NCBI GenBank assembly: GCA_934725855.1
Contig: CAKVCL010000010.1
Location: forward strand, 38,626 to 102,625
Source of the DNA: an uncultured Cellulosilyticum sp.
Lineage (GTDB): Bacteria; Bacillota; Clostridia; Lachnospirales; Cellulosilyticaceae
DNA length: 64,000 nucleotides
Direction: 5' to 3'
Part shown: piece by piece, positions 43,770 through 52,963 of the stretch
Layout: each line of letters starts with the position of its first letter
Position numbering within the stretch: position 1 is the stretch's first letter
Notes under the pieces: generated by a model
Database searches by the model: none
Told to the model about the DNA's origin: nothing
What the model saw: the letters and a program-made list of their open reading frames with translations, nothing else
Made by a program: the position numbers and the translations under genes

Positions 43770-45383
43770 TTATGGATTCAATAAGATTTTCTTAGCACCT
43801 AAAATAGATGTTGCACTCATTGAGAATTCATCTAAACCATATTCAAGAAGTGTAGGAATAGCGGCTTCATCTCCAGCCATTTCTCCACACATTCCAACCC
43901 ACTTACCATGTTTATGTGCCCCATCAATCGTCATTTTAATAAGTCTTAAAACTGCTGGGTGCATTGGATTATAAAGGTAGGATACTTTTTCACTCATACG
44001 GTCTGCTGCTAAGGTATATTGAATTAAATCATTTGTTCCAATTGAGAAGAAATCAACATATTTTGCAAGTTCATCTGCCATTACCGCTGCAGCAGGAATT
44101 TCAACCATCATTCCCCACTCAATAGAATCTGAATAAGAAAGACCTTCGGCGTCTAATTCACCTTTACATTCTTCAACCACTTCTTTAGCGTTATTAAATT
44201 CTTCAATTCCTGAAATCATTGGGAACATAACAGCAAGTTGCCCATATACAGACGCTCTTAGAAGGGCTCTAAGTTGCACTTTAAAGAGATCTTTTTTGTC
44301 TAAACATAAACGAATGGCTCTATACCCTAAGAATGGATTCATTTCTTCTGGTAATGGTAAATAAGGCAGTGTTTTGTCTCCACCAATGTCTAACGTTCTA
44401 ATCACAACTTTTTTACCTTTCATGGCTTCAAGCACATGCTTGTAGGCTTCAAATTGTTCTTCTTCAGTTGGTGCAGCTTCTCTATCCATATATAAAAACT
44501 CTGTTCTAAATAAACCAACACCATCTCCACCATTAGCAATGACTTGTTCAACATCTTGTGGTTTCCCAATATTGCCACATACCTCAATGTGTTTGCCTTC
44601 TTTTGTTACAACAGAAACATTTAGAAGCTTTTTAAGTTCTTCTTTTTCTATTTCATAAGCTGTCATTTTTTCCTCATAAGCTTTAATAGTGGCTTCATCT
44701 GGATTAATCATAACCAATCCTTCTACGCCATCTACAATGACTATATCATCATTTTTAACAGATGATGTAATATCTCCAAGTCCCACAACTGCAGGAATCT
44801 CAAGAGTTCTTGCCATAATTGCTGAATGAGAAGTTCTACCACCAATATTGGTGATAAATCCATTTACTTTCGTTTTATCTAATTGAGCCGTATCAGATGG
44901 TGTTAAATCGTGAGCAACAACAATCGTATTTTCTTTTTCAATTTCTAAACCAATGGTATGACCAGCAAGATTTGCAAGCATACGTTTAGAAACGTCTTTA
45001 ATATCCGCTGCACGTTCTCTTAAATATGCATCATCAATGGCTTCAAAAATCATCACTAAATTATTTGAAACCATCTCAACCGCTTTCATTGCATTTGTGC
45101 TGTTATTTTTGATTTCAGCTTCTACAGAGCCAACAAACTCTGGATCATCTAAAATTAAAAGATGTGCTTCAAATACAGCGGCTTCATGTTCACCAACATT
45201 TTGGATTGTCTTTGCTTTAATTTTTTCAAGCTGCACCTTGCAAAGTGCGACTGCCTCTTGAAGTTTATTAAGTTCGCTAGCAGTGTCTGCTACTTTTTCA
45301 TCTGTCATAATGATTTCTTTTTCTTCATAAAGAAAAACTTTTCCGATAGCATACCCCTTAGAAGCTGCGATTCCCTTTTTCAT
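43770..45383 (-). CDS. ptsI: PTS enzyme I
   Basis: Transfers phosphate from PEP to HPr, 537 residues. The phospho-His is in GGRTSHSAIMAR (about residue 186), the PEP site in LFRTEFLYMDR and SIGTNDLIQYTLAADR, and the catalytic Cys in GMCGEMAGD (about 500). It follows ptsH by 30 bases with AGGAGG before its ATG. The general PTS enzyme of the cell. Confidence 0.97.
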   Translation of the reverse strand: MKKGIAASKGYAIGKVFLYEEKEIIMTDEKVADTASELNKLQEAVALCKVQLEKIKAKTIQNVGEHEAAVFEAHLLILDDPEFVGSVEAEIKNNSTNAMKAVEMVSNNLVMIFEAIDDAYLRERAADIKDVSKRMLANLAGHTIGLEIEKENTIVVAHDLTPSDTAQLDKTKVNGFITNIGGRTSHSAIMARTLEIPAVVGLGDITSSVKNDDIVIVDGVEGLVMINPDEATIKAYEEKMTAYEIEKEELKKLLNVSVVTKEGKHIEVCGNIGKPQDVEQVIANGGDGVGLFRTEFLYMDREAAPTEEEQFEAYKHVLEAMKGKKVVIRTLDIGGDKTLPYLPLPEEMNPFLGYRAIRLCLDKKDLFKVQLRALLRASVYGQLAVMFPMISGIEEFNNAKEVVEECKGELDAEGLSYSDSIEWGMMVEIPAAAVMADELAKYVDFFSIGTNDLIQYTLAADRMSEKVSYLYNPMHPAVLRLIKMTIDGAHKHGKWVGMCGEMAGDEAAIPTLLEYGLDEFSMSATSILGAKKILLNP

Positions 45384-45413
45384 CTCATCTTCCTCCTAAA
45401 TTTATGCTATGGA

Positions 45414-45674
45414 TTATTCTCTAAAGTTTGCAATAAAATCAGCCATATGTTTTGCAGCTGCTTCTTCATCTTCGCCTTCTGCTACAACTTGAAGATTTGC
45501 GCCTGCTGTAAGTCCCATTGCTAAAAGCGCGATTAAGCTTTTTGCATTTCCTTCTTTATCTCCACAAACTAGTTTAATATCAGATTTGAAAGCTCCAGCT
45601 TCTTTACAGAATAATGTTGCTGGTCTTGCGTGTAAACCTTGTGGATTATTAAGTGTCGTGTTTAATGTTGTCAT
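45414..45674 (-). CDS. ptsH: HPr phosphocarrier
   Basis: HPr of 86 residues. His-15 lies in PQGLHARPAT and the regulatory Ser in NAKSLIALLAMG, which HPr kinase modifies in Firmicutes to drive CcpA-type catabolite control. First gene of ptsHI. Confidence 0.97.
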   Translation of the reverse strand: MTTLNTTLNNPQGLHARPATLFCKEAGAFKSDIKLVCGDKEGNAKSLIALLAMGLTAGANLQVVAEGEDEEAAAKHMADFIANFRE

Positions 45675-45714
45675 GATGTCTCCTATATCCCATTTAGGGT
45701 TAAATTTATTTTTT

Positions 45715-45739
45715 AATATATTTTATCCTAAAATATATT
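45715..45739. promoter_or_regulatory. Perfect palindrome at the ptsHI start site
   Basis: AATATATTTTA and TAAAATATATT form an 11-base inverted repeat around three bases (TCC). It covers the predicted start of ptsHI transcription, so it could be an operator or a 5' RNA hairpin. Confidence 0.55.
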
Positions 45740-45741
45740 TA

Positions 45742-45750
45742 ATTATAACA
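45742..45750 (-). promoter_or_regulatory. Extended -10 promoter of ptsHI
   Basis: TGTTATAAT on the minus strand. The -35 (TTATTC, 45765-45770) is weak, as is usual with an extended -10. Confidence 0.6.
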
Positions 45751-45869
45751 TCCTAACAATAGTCGAATAAACAAACATTCTTTTACATTTATATGAACAA
45801 ACTGTTAACAAAAAGTTTTTTTATTCAAAATCCTTATAGCTATTTTTAATTTTTCAGATTATAATTTAT

Positions 45870-46760
45870 CTACCTTTCTATTCTATGATCCTTTTTGTTT
45901 TTATGCTGGGTTTTACGCTCTTTTAACTTCGTAAGCACTTCACCTTTATATTCATTTAGCGTTTGCGTTCTTCGTAAGCCTATCTTAAAAAATGGCTCAT
46001 TTAATTCAATGCCTATAGCTTTTCGTTTCAGTTTAAGTGCCACACTTGCTGTTGTAAAGCTTCCACTAAATGGATCTAAAACGATTTCACCTTCATTGCT
46101 GGAAGCCAAAATCACCCGCTCTAGAAGTGCTTCTGGCTTTTGTGTGGGATGATTTTCATATTCGTCCATTTTGTAGCGCACTCTTGGAAAGTTCCAAACA
46201 TTACCTGGCACCTTCTTGGTATTATAAGGCGCAGGTGGTGTCTTACGATAATCGATTAGTTTTCTTCTTGCCCCTGTTTTAGCTTCCACTAAAATCGCTT
46301 CATGATTAAATGTATAAGGATACTTAGTAGCTTTATGCAACATTAGAATAGGTTCATATAAAGACCCAAAGTTCTTCTTTGACTGCATTCCAGAACTATC
46401 ATACGTCCATACAATTCTTGAAAGGACATGATACTTTTCTGAAACATATACATCTAAATAAGGCATAAACTGCGTAGCACTCATAAAGTACATCGTTCCT
46501 TCATCCTTTAATACACGCATGCACTCATCTATCCACTTCTTACACCAATTGATATAGCTTTCAGCATTTTCCCACAGGTCTTGATTATTCCCAAAATCCT
46601 TTCCAATATTATAAGGAGGATCTGCGAATATCAGATGCACACTCTGAGACCTCATATCTTTTAATACCTTTAAACTGTCCCCTAAAATCAGCATTGCCTG
46701 CTCATTGGTGATGACTTCATATTCTGAACTTATTTTGTCAAAAAATTGTTCTTGATTCAT
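45870..46760 (-). CDS. yhdJ: Orphan DNA methyltransferase, YhdJ type
   Basis: Beta-class methyltransferase of 296 residues: catalytic ADPPYNIGKDF near residue 46 and the SAM motif DPFSGSFTTASVAL near 232. Several stretches match E. coli YhdJ closely, such as RIVWTYDSSGMQSKK, ILVEAKTGARRKLIDYRK, PGNVWNFPRVRY and DEYENHPTQKPEALL. YhdJ methylates adenine in ATGCAT; sharing that site is inference. No endonuclease gene is nearby, so it is an orphan. It has its own promoter (46873-46901). Confidence 0.9.
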   Translation of the reverse strand: MNQEQFFDKISSEYEVITNEQAMLILGDSLKVLKDMRSQSVHLIFADPPYNIGKDFGNNQDLWENAESYINWCKKWIDECMRVLKDEGTMYFMSATQFMPYLDVYVSEKYHVLSRIVWTYDSSGMQSKKNFGSLYEPILMLHKATKYPYTFNHEAILVEAKTGARRKLIDYRKTPPAPYNTKKVPGNVWNFPRVRYKMDEYENHPTQKPEALLERVILASSNEGEIVLDPFSGSFTTASVALKLKRKAIGIELNEPFFKIGLRRTQTLNEYKGEVLTKLKERKTQHKNKKDHRIER

Positions 46761-46872
46761 TTTTCTATTGCTCCTAATTAACCCTGTTATCGTCTTACCT
46801 ATTGATTGATTTTAGAATTCATTGTTCTTAGTTACTTATCTCATTAGACTCATTTTTTATCAATTTATTTCA

Positions 46873-46901
46873 ATGTTAGTTAGCAATAGTCCCCTTGTCA
46901 A
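46873..46901 (-). promoter_or_regulatory. Promoter of the YhdJ-type methyltransferase gene
   Basis: TTGACA (46896-46901), 17-base spacer, TAACAT (46873-46878) on the minus strand, leaving a leader of about 105 bases. Confidence 0.6.
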
Positions 46902-47154
46902 TGCTTTTTCTTTTCTCCTTCAAGTGTTGTTATTTTCCATTATCTTTCTTATCGTCTATATTCTTATTGAATAAGTAGGTAAAGACCATCACCCTCTCTA
47001 TACTATAAAAATATGCATAAAAAATACACCTGTTACGGCGCTTGTTTATGTTTTGAATTTAAATCATGCTAGTTTTCAAATTCGGCTTAGAAACTTGTGA
47101 AATAAATACACTAAAATGAACGGTCTTCGACTTTAAATAATCCTTAATTCATAA

Positions 47155-47196
47155 AAAAAGTGGGCGTTTGTGATTTGCCCACAAATTTGCCCACTT
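47155..47196 (-). terminator. Terminator of the reverse rubrerythrin gene
   Basis: AAGTGGGC (47158-47165) pairs with GCCCACTT (47189-47196), then seven T on the minus strand. A second GTGGGC inside allows an alternative stem. Confidence 0.82.
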
Positions 47197-47209
47197 AATA
47201 ACTGTATGA

Positions 47210-47755
47210 TTAACCAAAATATCTTTTTAATAAACCTTCAAAAGCTTTTCCATGTCTAGCCTCATCTTTTGCCATTTCATGAACTGTATCATGGATGGCA
47301 TCTAAGTTTAATTCTTTAGCTCTTTTAGCTAAGTCGAATTTACCAGCTGTCGCACCGTTTTCAGCTTCAACTCTCATTTCTAAGTTTTTCTTAGTTGAAT
47401 CTGTTACTACTTCACCTAATAATTCAGCAAATTTAGCTGCATGTTCAGCTTCTTCATAAGCAGCTTTTTCCCAGTATAATCCAATTTCAGGATATCCTTC
47501 TCTGTGAGCAACTCTTGCCATTGCAAGGTACATACCTACTTCACAGCATTCCCCTTCAAAGTTAGCTCTTAAATCAGCCATAATATCTTCTCTTGCACCT
47601 TGAGCTACTCCAACTACGTGTTCTGCTGCCCATTCTCTTTGTCCTTCAACTACAAGAGTAAATTTTTCAGCTCCTACACCACATGTTGGACATTTTTCTG
47701 GAGCAGTTTCACCTTCATAAACATAACCACAAACTGTACATACATATTTTTTCAT
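47210..47755 (-). CDS. Reverse rubrerythrin (N-terminal rubredoxin, NADH peroxidase type)
   Basis: Peroxide-scavenging protein of 181 residues. Residues 1-35 are a rubredoxin domain with [10 protein letters not shown] and [11 protein letters not shown]; from about 45 a ferritin-like four-helix domain carries the di-iron ligands ([35 protein letters not shown]). This order is the reverse of classical rubrerythrin and matches the RevRbr/NADH peroxidase of C. acetobutylicum, which is PerR-repressed. The start at 47755 follows GGAGGG; the in-frame ATG five codons earlier has none. Confidence 0.92.
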   Translation of the reverse strand: MKKYVCTVCGYVYEGETAPEKCPTCGVGAEKFTLVVEGQREWAAEHVVGVAQGAREDIMADLRANFEGECCEVGMYLAMARVAHREGYPEIGLYWEKAAYEEAEHAAKFAELLGEVVTDSTKKNLEMRVEAENGATAGKFDLAKRAKELNLDAIHDTVHEMAKDEARHGKAFEGLLKRYFG

Positions 47756-47774
47756 AATAAGTCCCTCCATTTAT

Positions 47775-47789
47775 ATTTAATCATTATAT
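47775..47789. promoter_or_regulatory. PerR-like box upstream of the reverse rubrerythrin gene
   Basis: On the minus strand ATATAATGATTAAAT matches the PerR box TTATAATNATTATAA at 11 of 14 defined bases. It overlaps a TATAAT that may be the -10 (47783-47788). Confidence 0.6.
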
Positions 47790-47967
47790 TTTTCTATAAA
47801 CAATAATTACTTTCCGTTGCATATATTTATCATATCATAATTTATATTTTTGTCAATTAATTTTTTAACTTTTTATGTGTTTTTCTTTTTTAAGGTAACA
47901 AGCATTTTATTTTTAAATTTGCACACACTAGCTTCATTGCAATTGAACAAGGTTTCAGGAGGTTTAT

Positions 47968-49470
47968 ATGTCTAATCATACAGCTAAAAAATTAACCCTT
48001 ACTTCTCTTGTACTCATGATTTTTACATCGGTTTATGGATTTGCCAACATGCCAAGAGCTTATTTTTTAATGGGATATGGTGCTATTCCTTGGTATATTC
48101 TTGGTGCCATTGTTTTCTTTTTACCCTATGCTTTTATGATGGCAGAATACGGCGCAGCCTATAAAAATGAAAAAGGTGGCATTTACTCTTGGATGCATGC
48201 CTCAGTAGGTCCAAAGTATGCTTTTATTGGCACTTTTATGTGGTATGCTTCTTACCTCGTTTGGCAAGTTAATGTTTCTTCTAGTATATGGATTCCTCTT
48301 TCTAATGCTTTATTTGGAGAAGATCGTACGGGTAATCTTTCTTTATGGGGATTAAACGGCACACAAGTTATTGGTCTATTGGGAGTTCTATGGATTATTG
48401 TTGTCACATTGATTTCTGCTCAAGGCATTAGTGCCATTACAAAAGTAACCTCTGCAGGTGGTAGCGCGATTACTGTGCTTAACGTCTTACTCATCTTTGG
48501 AGGGCTTTTAATCCTTTTACTTAATGGCGGAACTTTGGCACAACCTGCCCCTCTATCCATTACAACCTTGCAATCTCCTAATCCTGATTTTCAGTCTCCC
48601 ATTTCCATTTTATCCTTCTTTACTTATGCTATTTTTGCTTATGGTGGCATAGAAGCTGTAGGTGGACTTGTCGACCAGACTGAGCATGCTGAAGTTACCT
48701 TTCCAAAGGGTGTTGCCATTTCAGCCATTATTATTTCTATTGGGTATTCCGTTGGTATTTTTGCCATTGGCTGTTTTACTAACTGGGAAGCTATTCTTTC
48801 TACTCCTAATGTCAATACAGCCAATGTGACCTATATTGTGATGAATCATTTGGGTTATGAGTTAGGACTTGCTTTGAATCTAAGCCGGGCAGCATCCTTA
48901 ACGATCGGAAGAATTTTTGCACGTATTACTGGGCTTGCTATGTTCCTTGCCTTAACAGGGGCTTTCTTTACCCTCACCTATTCGCCGCTTAAGCAACTTA
49001 TCGAAGGTACTCCAAAGCATTTACTTCCTATTAAGCTCACTAAGCTAGATGAAAAACAAATGCCCTTTCATGCCATGCTTATCCAAGCTCTTGTCGTAGC
49101 AGTTCTGATTTTATTGGTTTCTTTTGGCGGGGACAATGCTTCTGCTTTTTTCAATAAATTGGTTACGATGACCAATGTGGCAATGACCATCCCCTATATG
49201 TTTCTTTCTATTGCTTTTATCTTCTTTAAGAAGCAATCTCATGTGACTAAACCCTTTGAAATCTATAAAAGCTCTACCACCGCTTTAATCGCTACTATTA
49301 TAGTCACTTTCTTTATAGGAATTGCCAATGTTTTCTCTATTATTGAACCTGCTATTAATGGCAATTGGTCCAACACCCTTTTTGCTGGGGGTGGCCCTTT
49401 ACTTTTTGCCATTATTGCTTACTCTCTATATTGGCGATATGAACATCACTACCTTAAGTCTAAATCATAA
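47968..49470 (+). CDS. yjeM: YjeM-type amino-acid antiporter (glutamate:GABA antiporter family)
   Basis: Integral membrane protein of 500 residues with about twelve helices and the APC-family start LTLTSLVLMIFTSVYGFANMPRA. Within APC it resembles the YjeM/GadC group by length and by AYGGIEAVGGLVDQTEHAE and TGAFFTLTYSPLKQL. Substrate is unknown; E. coli YjeM is also uncharacterised. ATG follows AGGAGG. Single-gene unit between rubrerythrin and proA. Confidence 0.82.
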   Translation: MSNHTAKKLTLTSLVLMIFTSVYGFANMPRAYFLMGYGAIPWYILGAIVFFLPYAFMMAEYGAAYKNEKGGIYSWMHASVGPKYAFIGTFMWYASYLVWQVNVSSSIWIPLSNALFGEDRTGNLSLWGLNGTQVIGLLGVLWIIVVTLISAQGISAITKVTSAGGSAITVLNVLLIFGGLLILLLNGGTLAQPAPLSITTLQSPNPDFQSPISILSFFTYAIFAYGGIEAVGGLVDQTEHAEVTFPKGVAISAIIISIGYSVGIFAIGCFTNWEAILSTPNVNTANVTYIVMNHLGYELGLALNLSRAASLTIGRIFARITGLAMFLALTGAFFTLTYSPLKQLIEGTPKHLLPIKLTKLDEKQMPFHAMLIQALVVAVLILLVSFGGDNASAFFNKLVTMTNVAMTIPYMFLSIAFIFFKKQSHVTKPFEIYKSSTTALIATIIVTFFIGIANVFSIIEPAINGNWSNTLFAGGGPLLFAIIAYSLYWRYEHHYLKSKS

Positions 49471-49472
49471 GT

Positions 49473-49520
49473 CCAAAAAGAGCTATAAGATTATTTTATT
49501 CATCTTATAGCTCTTTTTGG
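49473..49520. terminator. Bidirectional terminator between yjeM and proA
   Basis: CCAAAAAGAGCTATAAGA (49473-49490) and TCTTATAGCTCTTTTTGG (49503-49520) are perfect 18-base complements. Confidence 0.9.
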
Positions 49521-49560
49521 ATTATTATGATTATCTTTTATAGCTTCTTAACGCACTAGA

Positions 49561-50841
49561 TTAGATAATATGCTTATGTTTAAATGTTTTTTTACCAGAA
49601 GCATAATCTGCTACAATCTGTCCTTTACCTTCTAGTTGATATTTATAAATTAATAAGCCTTCTAGTCCAACAGGACCCCTCGCATGAATCTTAGAGGTAC
49701 TTACCCCTACTTCTGCTCCAAAGCCGTATCTAAAACCGTCACTAAAACGTGTGGAAGTATTATGGAATACATTAGCAGAATCCACTAAGTTCATAAAGAG
49801 TTTAACATTAACAGGGTTTTCAGAAATAATGGCATCTGTATGCCCAGAACCATACTTATTAATATGCGCAATAGCTTCTTCTACACCACTTACGATTTTG
49901 ACGGAAAGAATGTAATCTAAATACTCTGTTTTCCAATCTTCCTCTGTGGCTGCATCACACTCAATGATTGCCTGTGTTCTTTCACATCCCCTAATTTTTA
50001 CCCCTTTTTCATCAAGGGCTTTTTTAAGCTCTGGTAAAAAGGCTTTGGCTATATTTTCATGTACCAAAAGGGTTTCTAAAGCATTACATACCACCACATA
50101 TTGCGTCTTAGAATCCACAATTAATGAAACCGCCATATCTATTTGGGCTGATTCATCCACAAAACTGTGACAAATACCATCTGCATGGCCAATAACAGGG
50201 ATATTCGTGTTCTTCATAATATATTGAACAAACGCATTAGACCCTCTTGGAACTAATAAGTCAATATACTCATCCATCGCTAGGATGCTATTTACATCTT
50301 CTCTACTTTCCATTAGGGCAATCCAACCTTCTGGCATGCCTGCACTGACAGATGCTTCACTAATCACTTTAAATAAAATACGGTTCGTTTCTTTCGCTTC
50401 TGAACCCCCTTTTAATAAAACAGCATTTCCACTTTTTAAGCATAAAGTTGAAATTTGAACGAGTGCATCTGGTCTTGATTCAAAAATTACTCCAATGACA
50501 CCAATTGGCCATGCAACACGTGTCAAAACTAAGTCATCATCTAACTCTGTTTGAAGTTGTATTTTACCAACAGGATCTTGTAGTGCTATTAAACTCTCAA
50601 TCCCTGCACACACATCTTGCACTTTTTTTTCATCAAATTTAAGACGTTTAAGAAGGGGCTGGGCAATTTGTTCCTTCTGACTATTTTCAATATCCACTTT
50701 ATTAGCAGCTTTAATTTCATCTACATGAGCAAAAAGTGCCTCTTTGATGGCATTTAATGCTTGATTTTTACTTTCTGTAGACATGGCAGCTAACTCGATA
50801 GATGCCTGTCTTGCCTTTTTAGCAGCTTCAATCATACTCAT
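49561..50841 (-). CDS. proA: Gamma-glutamyl phosphate reductase
   Basis: Second enzyme of proline synthesis, 426 residues. The catalytic Cys lies in QYVVVCNALETLLVH (about 250), and GVIGVIFESRPDAL and GGSEAKETNRI are conserved ProA motifs. No proB is adjacent, which is unusual since proBA are often linked. The gene stands alone between yjeM and ligA. Confidence 0.96.
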   Translation of the reverse strand: MSMIEAAKKARQASIELAAMSTESKNQALNAIKEALFAHVDEIKAANKVDIENSQKEQIAQPLLKRLKFDEKKVQDVCAGIESLIALQDPVGKIQLQTELDDDLVLTRVAWPIGVIGVIFESRPDALVQISTLCLKSGNAVLLKGGSEAKETNRILFKVISEASVSAGMPEGWIALMESREDVNSILAMDEYIDLLVPRGSNAFVQYIMKNTNIPVIGHADGICHSFVDESAQIDMAVSLIVDSKTQYVVVCNALETLLVHENIAKAFLPELKKALDEKGVKIRGCERTQAIIECDAATEEDWKTEYLDYILSVKIVSGVEEAIAHINKYGSGHTDAIISENPVNVKLFMNLVDSANVFHNTSTRFSDGFRYGFGAEVGVSTSKIHARGPVGLEGLLIYKYQLEGKGQIVADYASGKKTFKHKHII

Positions 50842-50929
50842 CTTCCTGACCTCCCAATTATTATGTTCTTTTCAGTTTAGTATATACCAATCATTCTGTC
50901 AAATAATTCTCAATATGCACTCAAAAACA

Positions 50930-52888
50930 TCAGGACTGGATTAATGCTAAAAATGCTTCTTCTGTTAAAATAGGAATGCCTAATTCTTTAGCCTTCTTAT
51001 TTTTGCTTGAACCCGATTCACTATCATTATTAATCAGATAATCTGTGTTCTTGCTAACTGAACCCGTTACTTTACCACCTAATGCTTCAATTCTTGCTTG
51101 AAGCTCTTTTCTATTTTTAAAGTGATTCACATCTCCTGTTATCACAAAGGTTTTACCTGCAATAGGGGACTCTATTTTATCCGCTACATTTTCAACTTTT
51201 ATACGCAGTTCCAAATCAGCGAGCGTTTTAACCATCTTTTGATTGGCTTCTAATTCAAAGTAAGCTGCAAATTCTTTGGCAATTACAGGTCCTACCCCAT
51301 CAATAGCCGTTAAAGCTTCTTCACTAGCTGACATCATGGCTTCTAAATCGTTTTTAAAGTGTTTACAAATTAATTTTGCTGTCCCAAGTCCCACTTGAGC
51401 AATGCCTAAGGCATAAATAAAGTTTGCGAGGGCTACGTCTTTAGATTTTTCTATAGAATTAATGAGCTTAGTATACGAACGTTTACCAAAGCCCTCCATA
51501 TTTATAATTTCTTCTTCATATTGGTCGAGGTGATATAGAGAAGTGAAATCTTCTAAATAATCCTTTTCAAGAAATTTTTCAATGGTGGCTTCTGAAAGTC
51601 CTTCAATATTCATAGCATCTCTTGTTGTGTAGTGTACAAAGGCACGTAATCTTTGCGCTTTACAATTTCCATTTGGACAAATCAGCGTCTTCGTTTCTTT
51701 ATCTTGTTTGATTTCTGTTTCAGCGCCACATACTGGGCAATGCGCTGGAATTTCTATTTGATTGCTTTTTGTTAAATTTTCTGCAATCTGAGGAATGATC
51801 ATATTGGCTTTATAGACAGTAATGTGATCCCCAATTCCAAGCTGTAATTCCTCCATAATACTTAAATTATGCACACTGGCACGTTCAACAGTAGTGCCTT
51901 CAATATCAACGGGTTCAAAAATAGCCACTGGATTAATGAGGCCTGTACGTGATGTATTCCACTCAATGCCGATTAAAGTCGTTTCAACTAATTCATCCTT
52001 CCATTTAAATGCAATAGAGTCTTTAGGAAATTTAGCGGTTTCCCCTAAAGAAGCAGAATAGGCTCTATTATTATAAGTAAGAACTAATCCATCTGAAGGA
52101 AAGACTTGATTTTTGATTTGCTCGGCAAAATAGTGTACGGTTTCTTCAATATTTTCAGCTGTTACTTTTTTGTGCTCTACGACTTTAAACCCTTTTTCTT
52201 CTAGCCACTTTAATTGTTCCTCTTTGGTTTCAAAATCTTGTCCACCTTCTACTAAAGTAAAGGCATAAAGTCGAACATTTCTTTTGGCTGTAATAGCGGG
52301 ATTAAGTTGTCTTACACTACCACTACATAAATTACGTGGATTTTTATATTTTTCTTCTTCACTTAAGCTTTCATTGATTCGATTAAAGTCCTCATAAGTA
52401 ATCAGTGCTTCTCCTCTAAGGACAATACGCTCTTTGGTATCAATGGTTAGTGGTAAGTTTTTAAAGGTACGGGCATTATTTGTGATTTCTTCCCCTACCG
52501 TCCCATTTCCTCTTGTGACTGCACGAATCAGCTTACCCTCTTCATAAGTGCAGACAATCGTTAGCCCATCTAATTTCCAAGAAAGAAGCCCCTCCTGTGT
52601 TCCTAAAAAGGCTTTTAATTTGCTCACTTCTTTTGTTTTATCTAATGAAAGCATTCGTTTAGGGTGAGTCACTTTTGGTAAACTGCTTGACACTTCATAG
52701 CCTACATTTTGTGTCACACTCCCTGCTAAGATGGTTCCTGTTTCTTCCTCTAATTTTTTAAGCTCATCATATAGCGCATCATATTCAAGGTTACTCATAA
52801 TTTCATGGTTTTCTTGCTCATAAGCATAGGTTGCTTTACTTAACTTATCAACCAGCTCTTTCATTCGTTCTATTTTATTTACTTCCAT
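50930..52888 (-). CDS. ligA: NAD-dependent DNA ligase
   Basis: Essential ligase of 652 residues. Active-site Lys in LLSWKLDGLTIV (about 104), an OB fold, zinc cysteines in CPVCGAETE and CPNGNCKAQ, helix-hairpin-helix repeats and a C-terminal BRCT domain (KTFVITGDVNHFKNRKEL onward). The domain Ia is complete. It lies near pcrA, as in many Firmicutes. Confidence 0.97.
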   Translation of the reverse strand: MEVNKIERMKELVDKLSKATYAYEQENHEIMSNLEYDALYDELKKLEEETGTILAGSVTQNVGYEVSSSLPKVTHPKRMLSLDKTKEVSKLKAFLGTQEGLLSWKLDGLTIVCTYEEGKLIRAVTRGNGTVGEEITNNARTFKNLPLTIDTKERIVLRGEALITYEDFNRINESLSEEEKYKNPRNLCSGSVRQLNPAITAKRNVRLYAFTLVEGGQDFETKEEQLKWLEEKGFKVVEHKKVTAENIEETVHYFAEQIKNQVFPSDGLVLTYNNRAYSASLGETAKFPKDSIAFKWKDELVETTLIGIEWNTSRTGLINPVAIFEPVDIEGTTVERASVHNLSIMEELQLGIGDHITVYKANMIIPQIAENLTKSNQIEIPAHCPVCGAETEIKQDKETKTLICPNGNCKAQRLRAFVHYTTRDAMNIEGLSEATIEKFLEKDYLEDFTSLYHLDQYEEEIINMEGFGKRSYTKLINSIEKSKDVALANFIYALGIAQVGLGTAKLICKHFKNDLEAMMSASEEALTAIDGVGPVIAKEFAAYFELEANQKMVKTLADLELRIKVENVADKIESPIAGKTFVITGDVNHFKNRKELQARIEALGGKVTGSVSKNTDYLINNDSESGSSKNKKAKELGIPILTEEAFLALIQS

Positions 52889-52935
52889 TTATTCACCTAA
52901 CCGCCTTTCTTCCATATAGATTATCTTCTTCTAAA

Positions 52936-52960
52936 AAAGAGAGTACGAATGACTCTCTTT
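52936..52960 (-). terminator. Terminator after the PsiE-like gene
   Basis: AAAGAGAGT (52936-52944) pairs with ACTCTCTTT (52952-52960), and T-rich sequence follows on the minus strand. ligA may therefore use its own promoter. Confidence 0.65.
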
Positions 52961-52963
52961 CTA

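Larger units (their letters stand above)
46761..47209. other. Intergenic region between the methyltransferase and rubrerythrin genes
   Basis: 449 bases with the methyltransferase promoter and the rubrerythrin terminator. A 19-codon open frame on the minus strand near 46940-47000 has a GAGAGGGTG ribosome-like site but no known match. TTGCCCAC is repeated at 47175 and 47187. Otherwise unassigned. Confidence 0.45.

Noticed and set aside
45870-46760. Methyltransferase as part of a restriction-modification system
   Set aside because: Neighbours are ptsHI and rubrerythrin; no endonuclease or specificity gene is present.
46940-47200. Possible integrase or transposon remnant, with repeated TTGCCCAC
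   Set aside because: Translations in the frames checked give no convincing integrase motif, and the repeats are explained by the rubrerythrin terminator.
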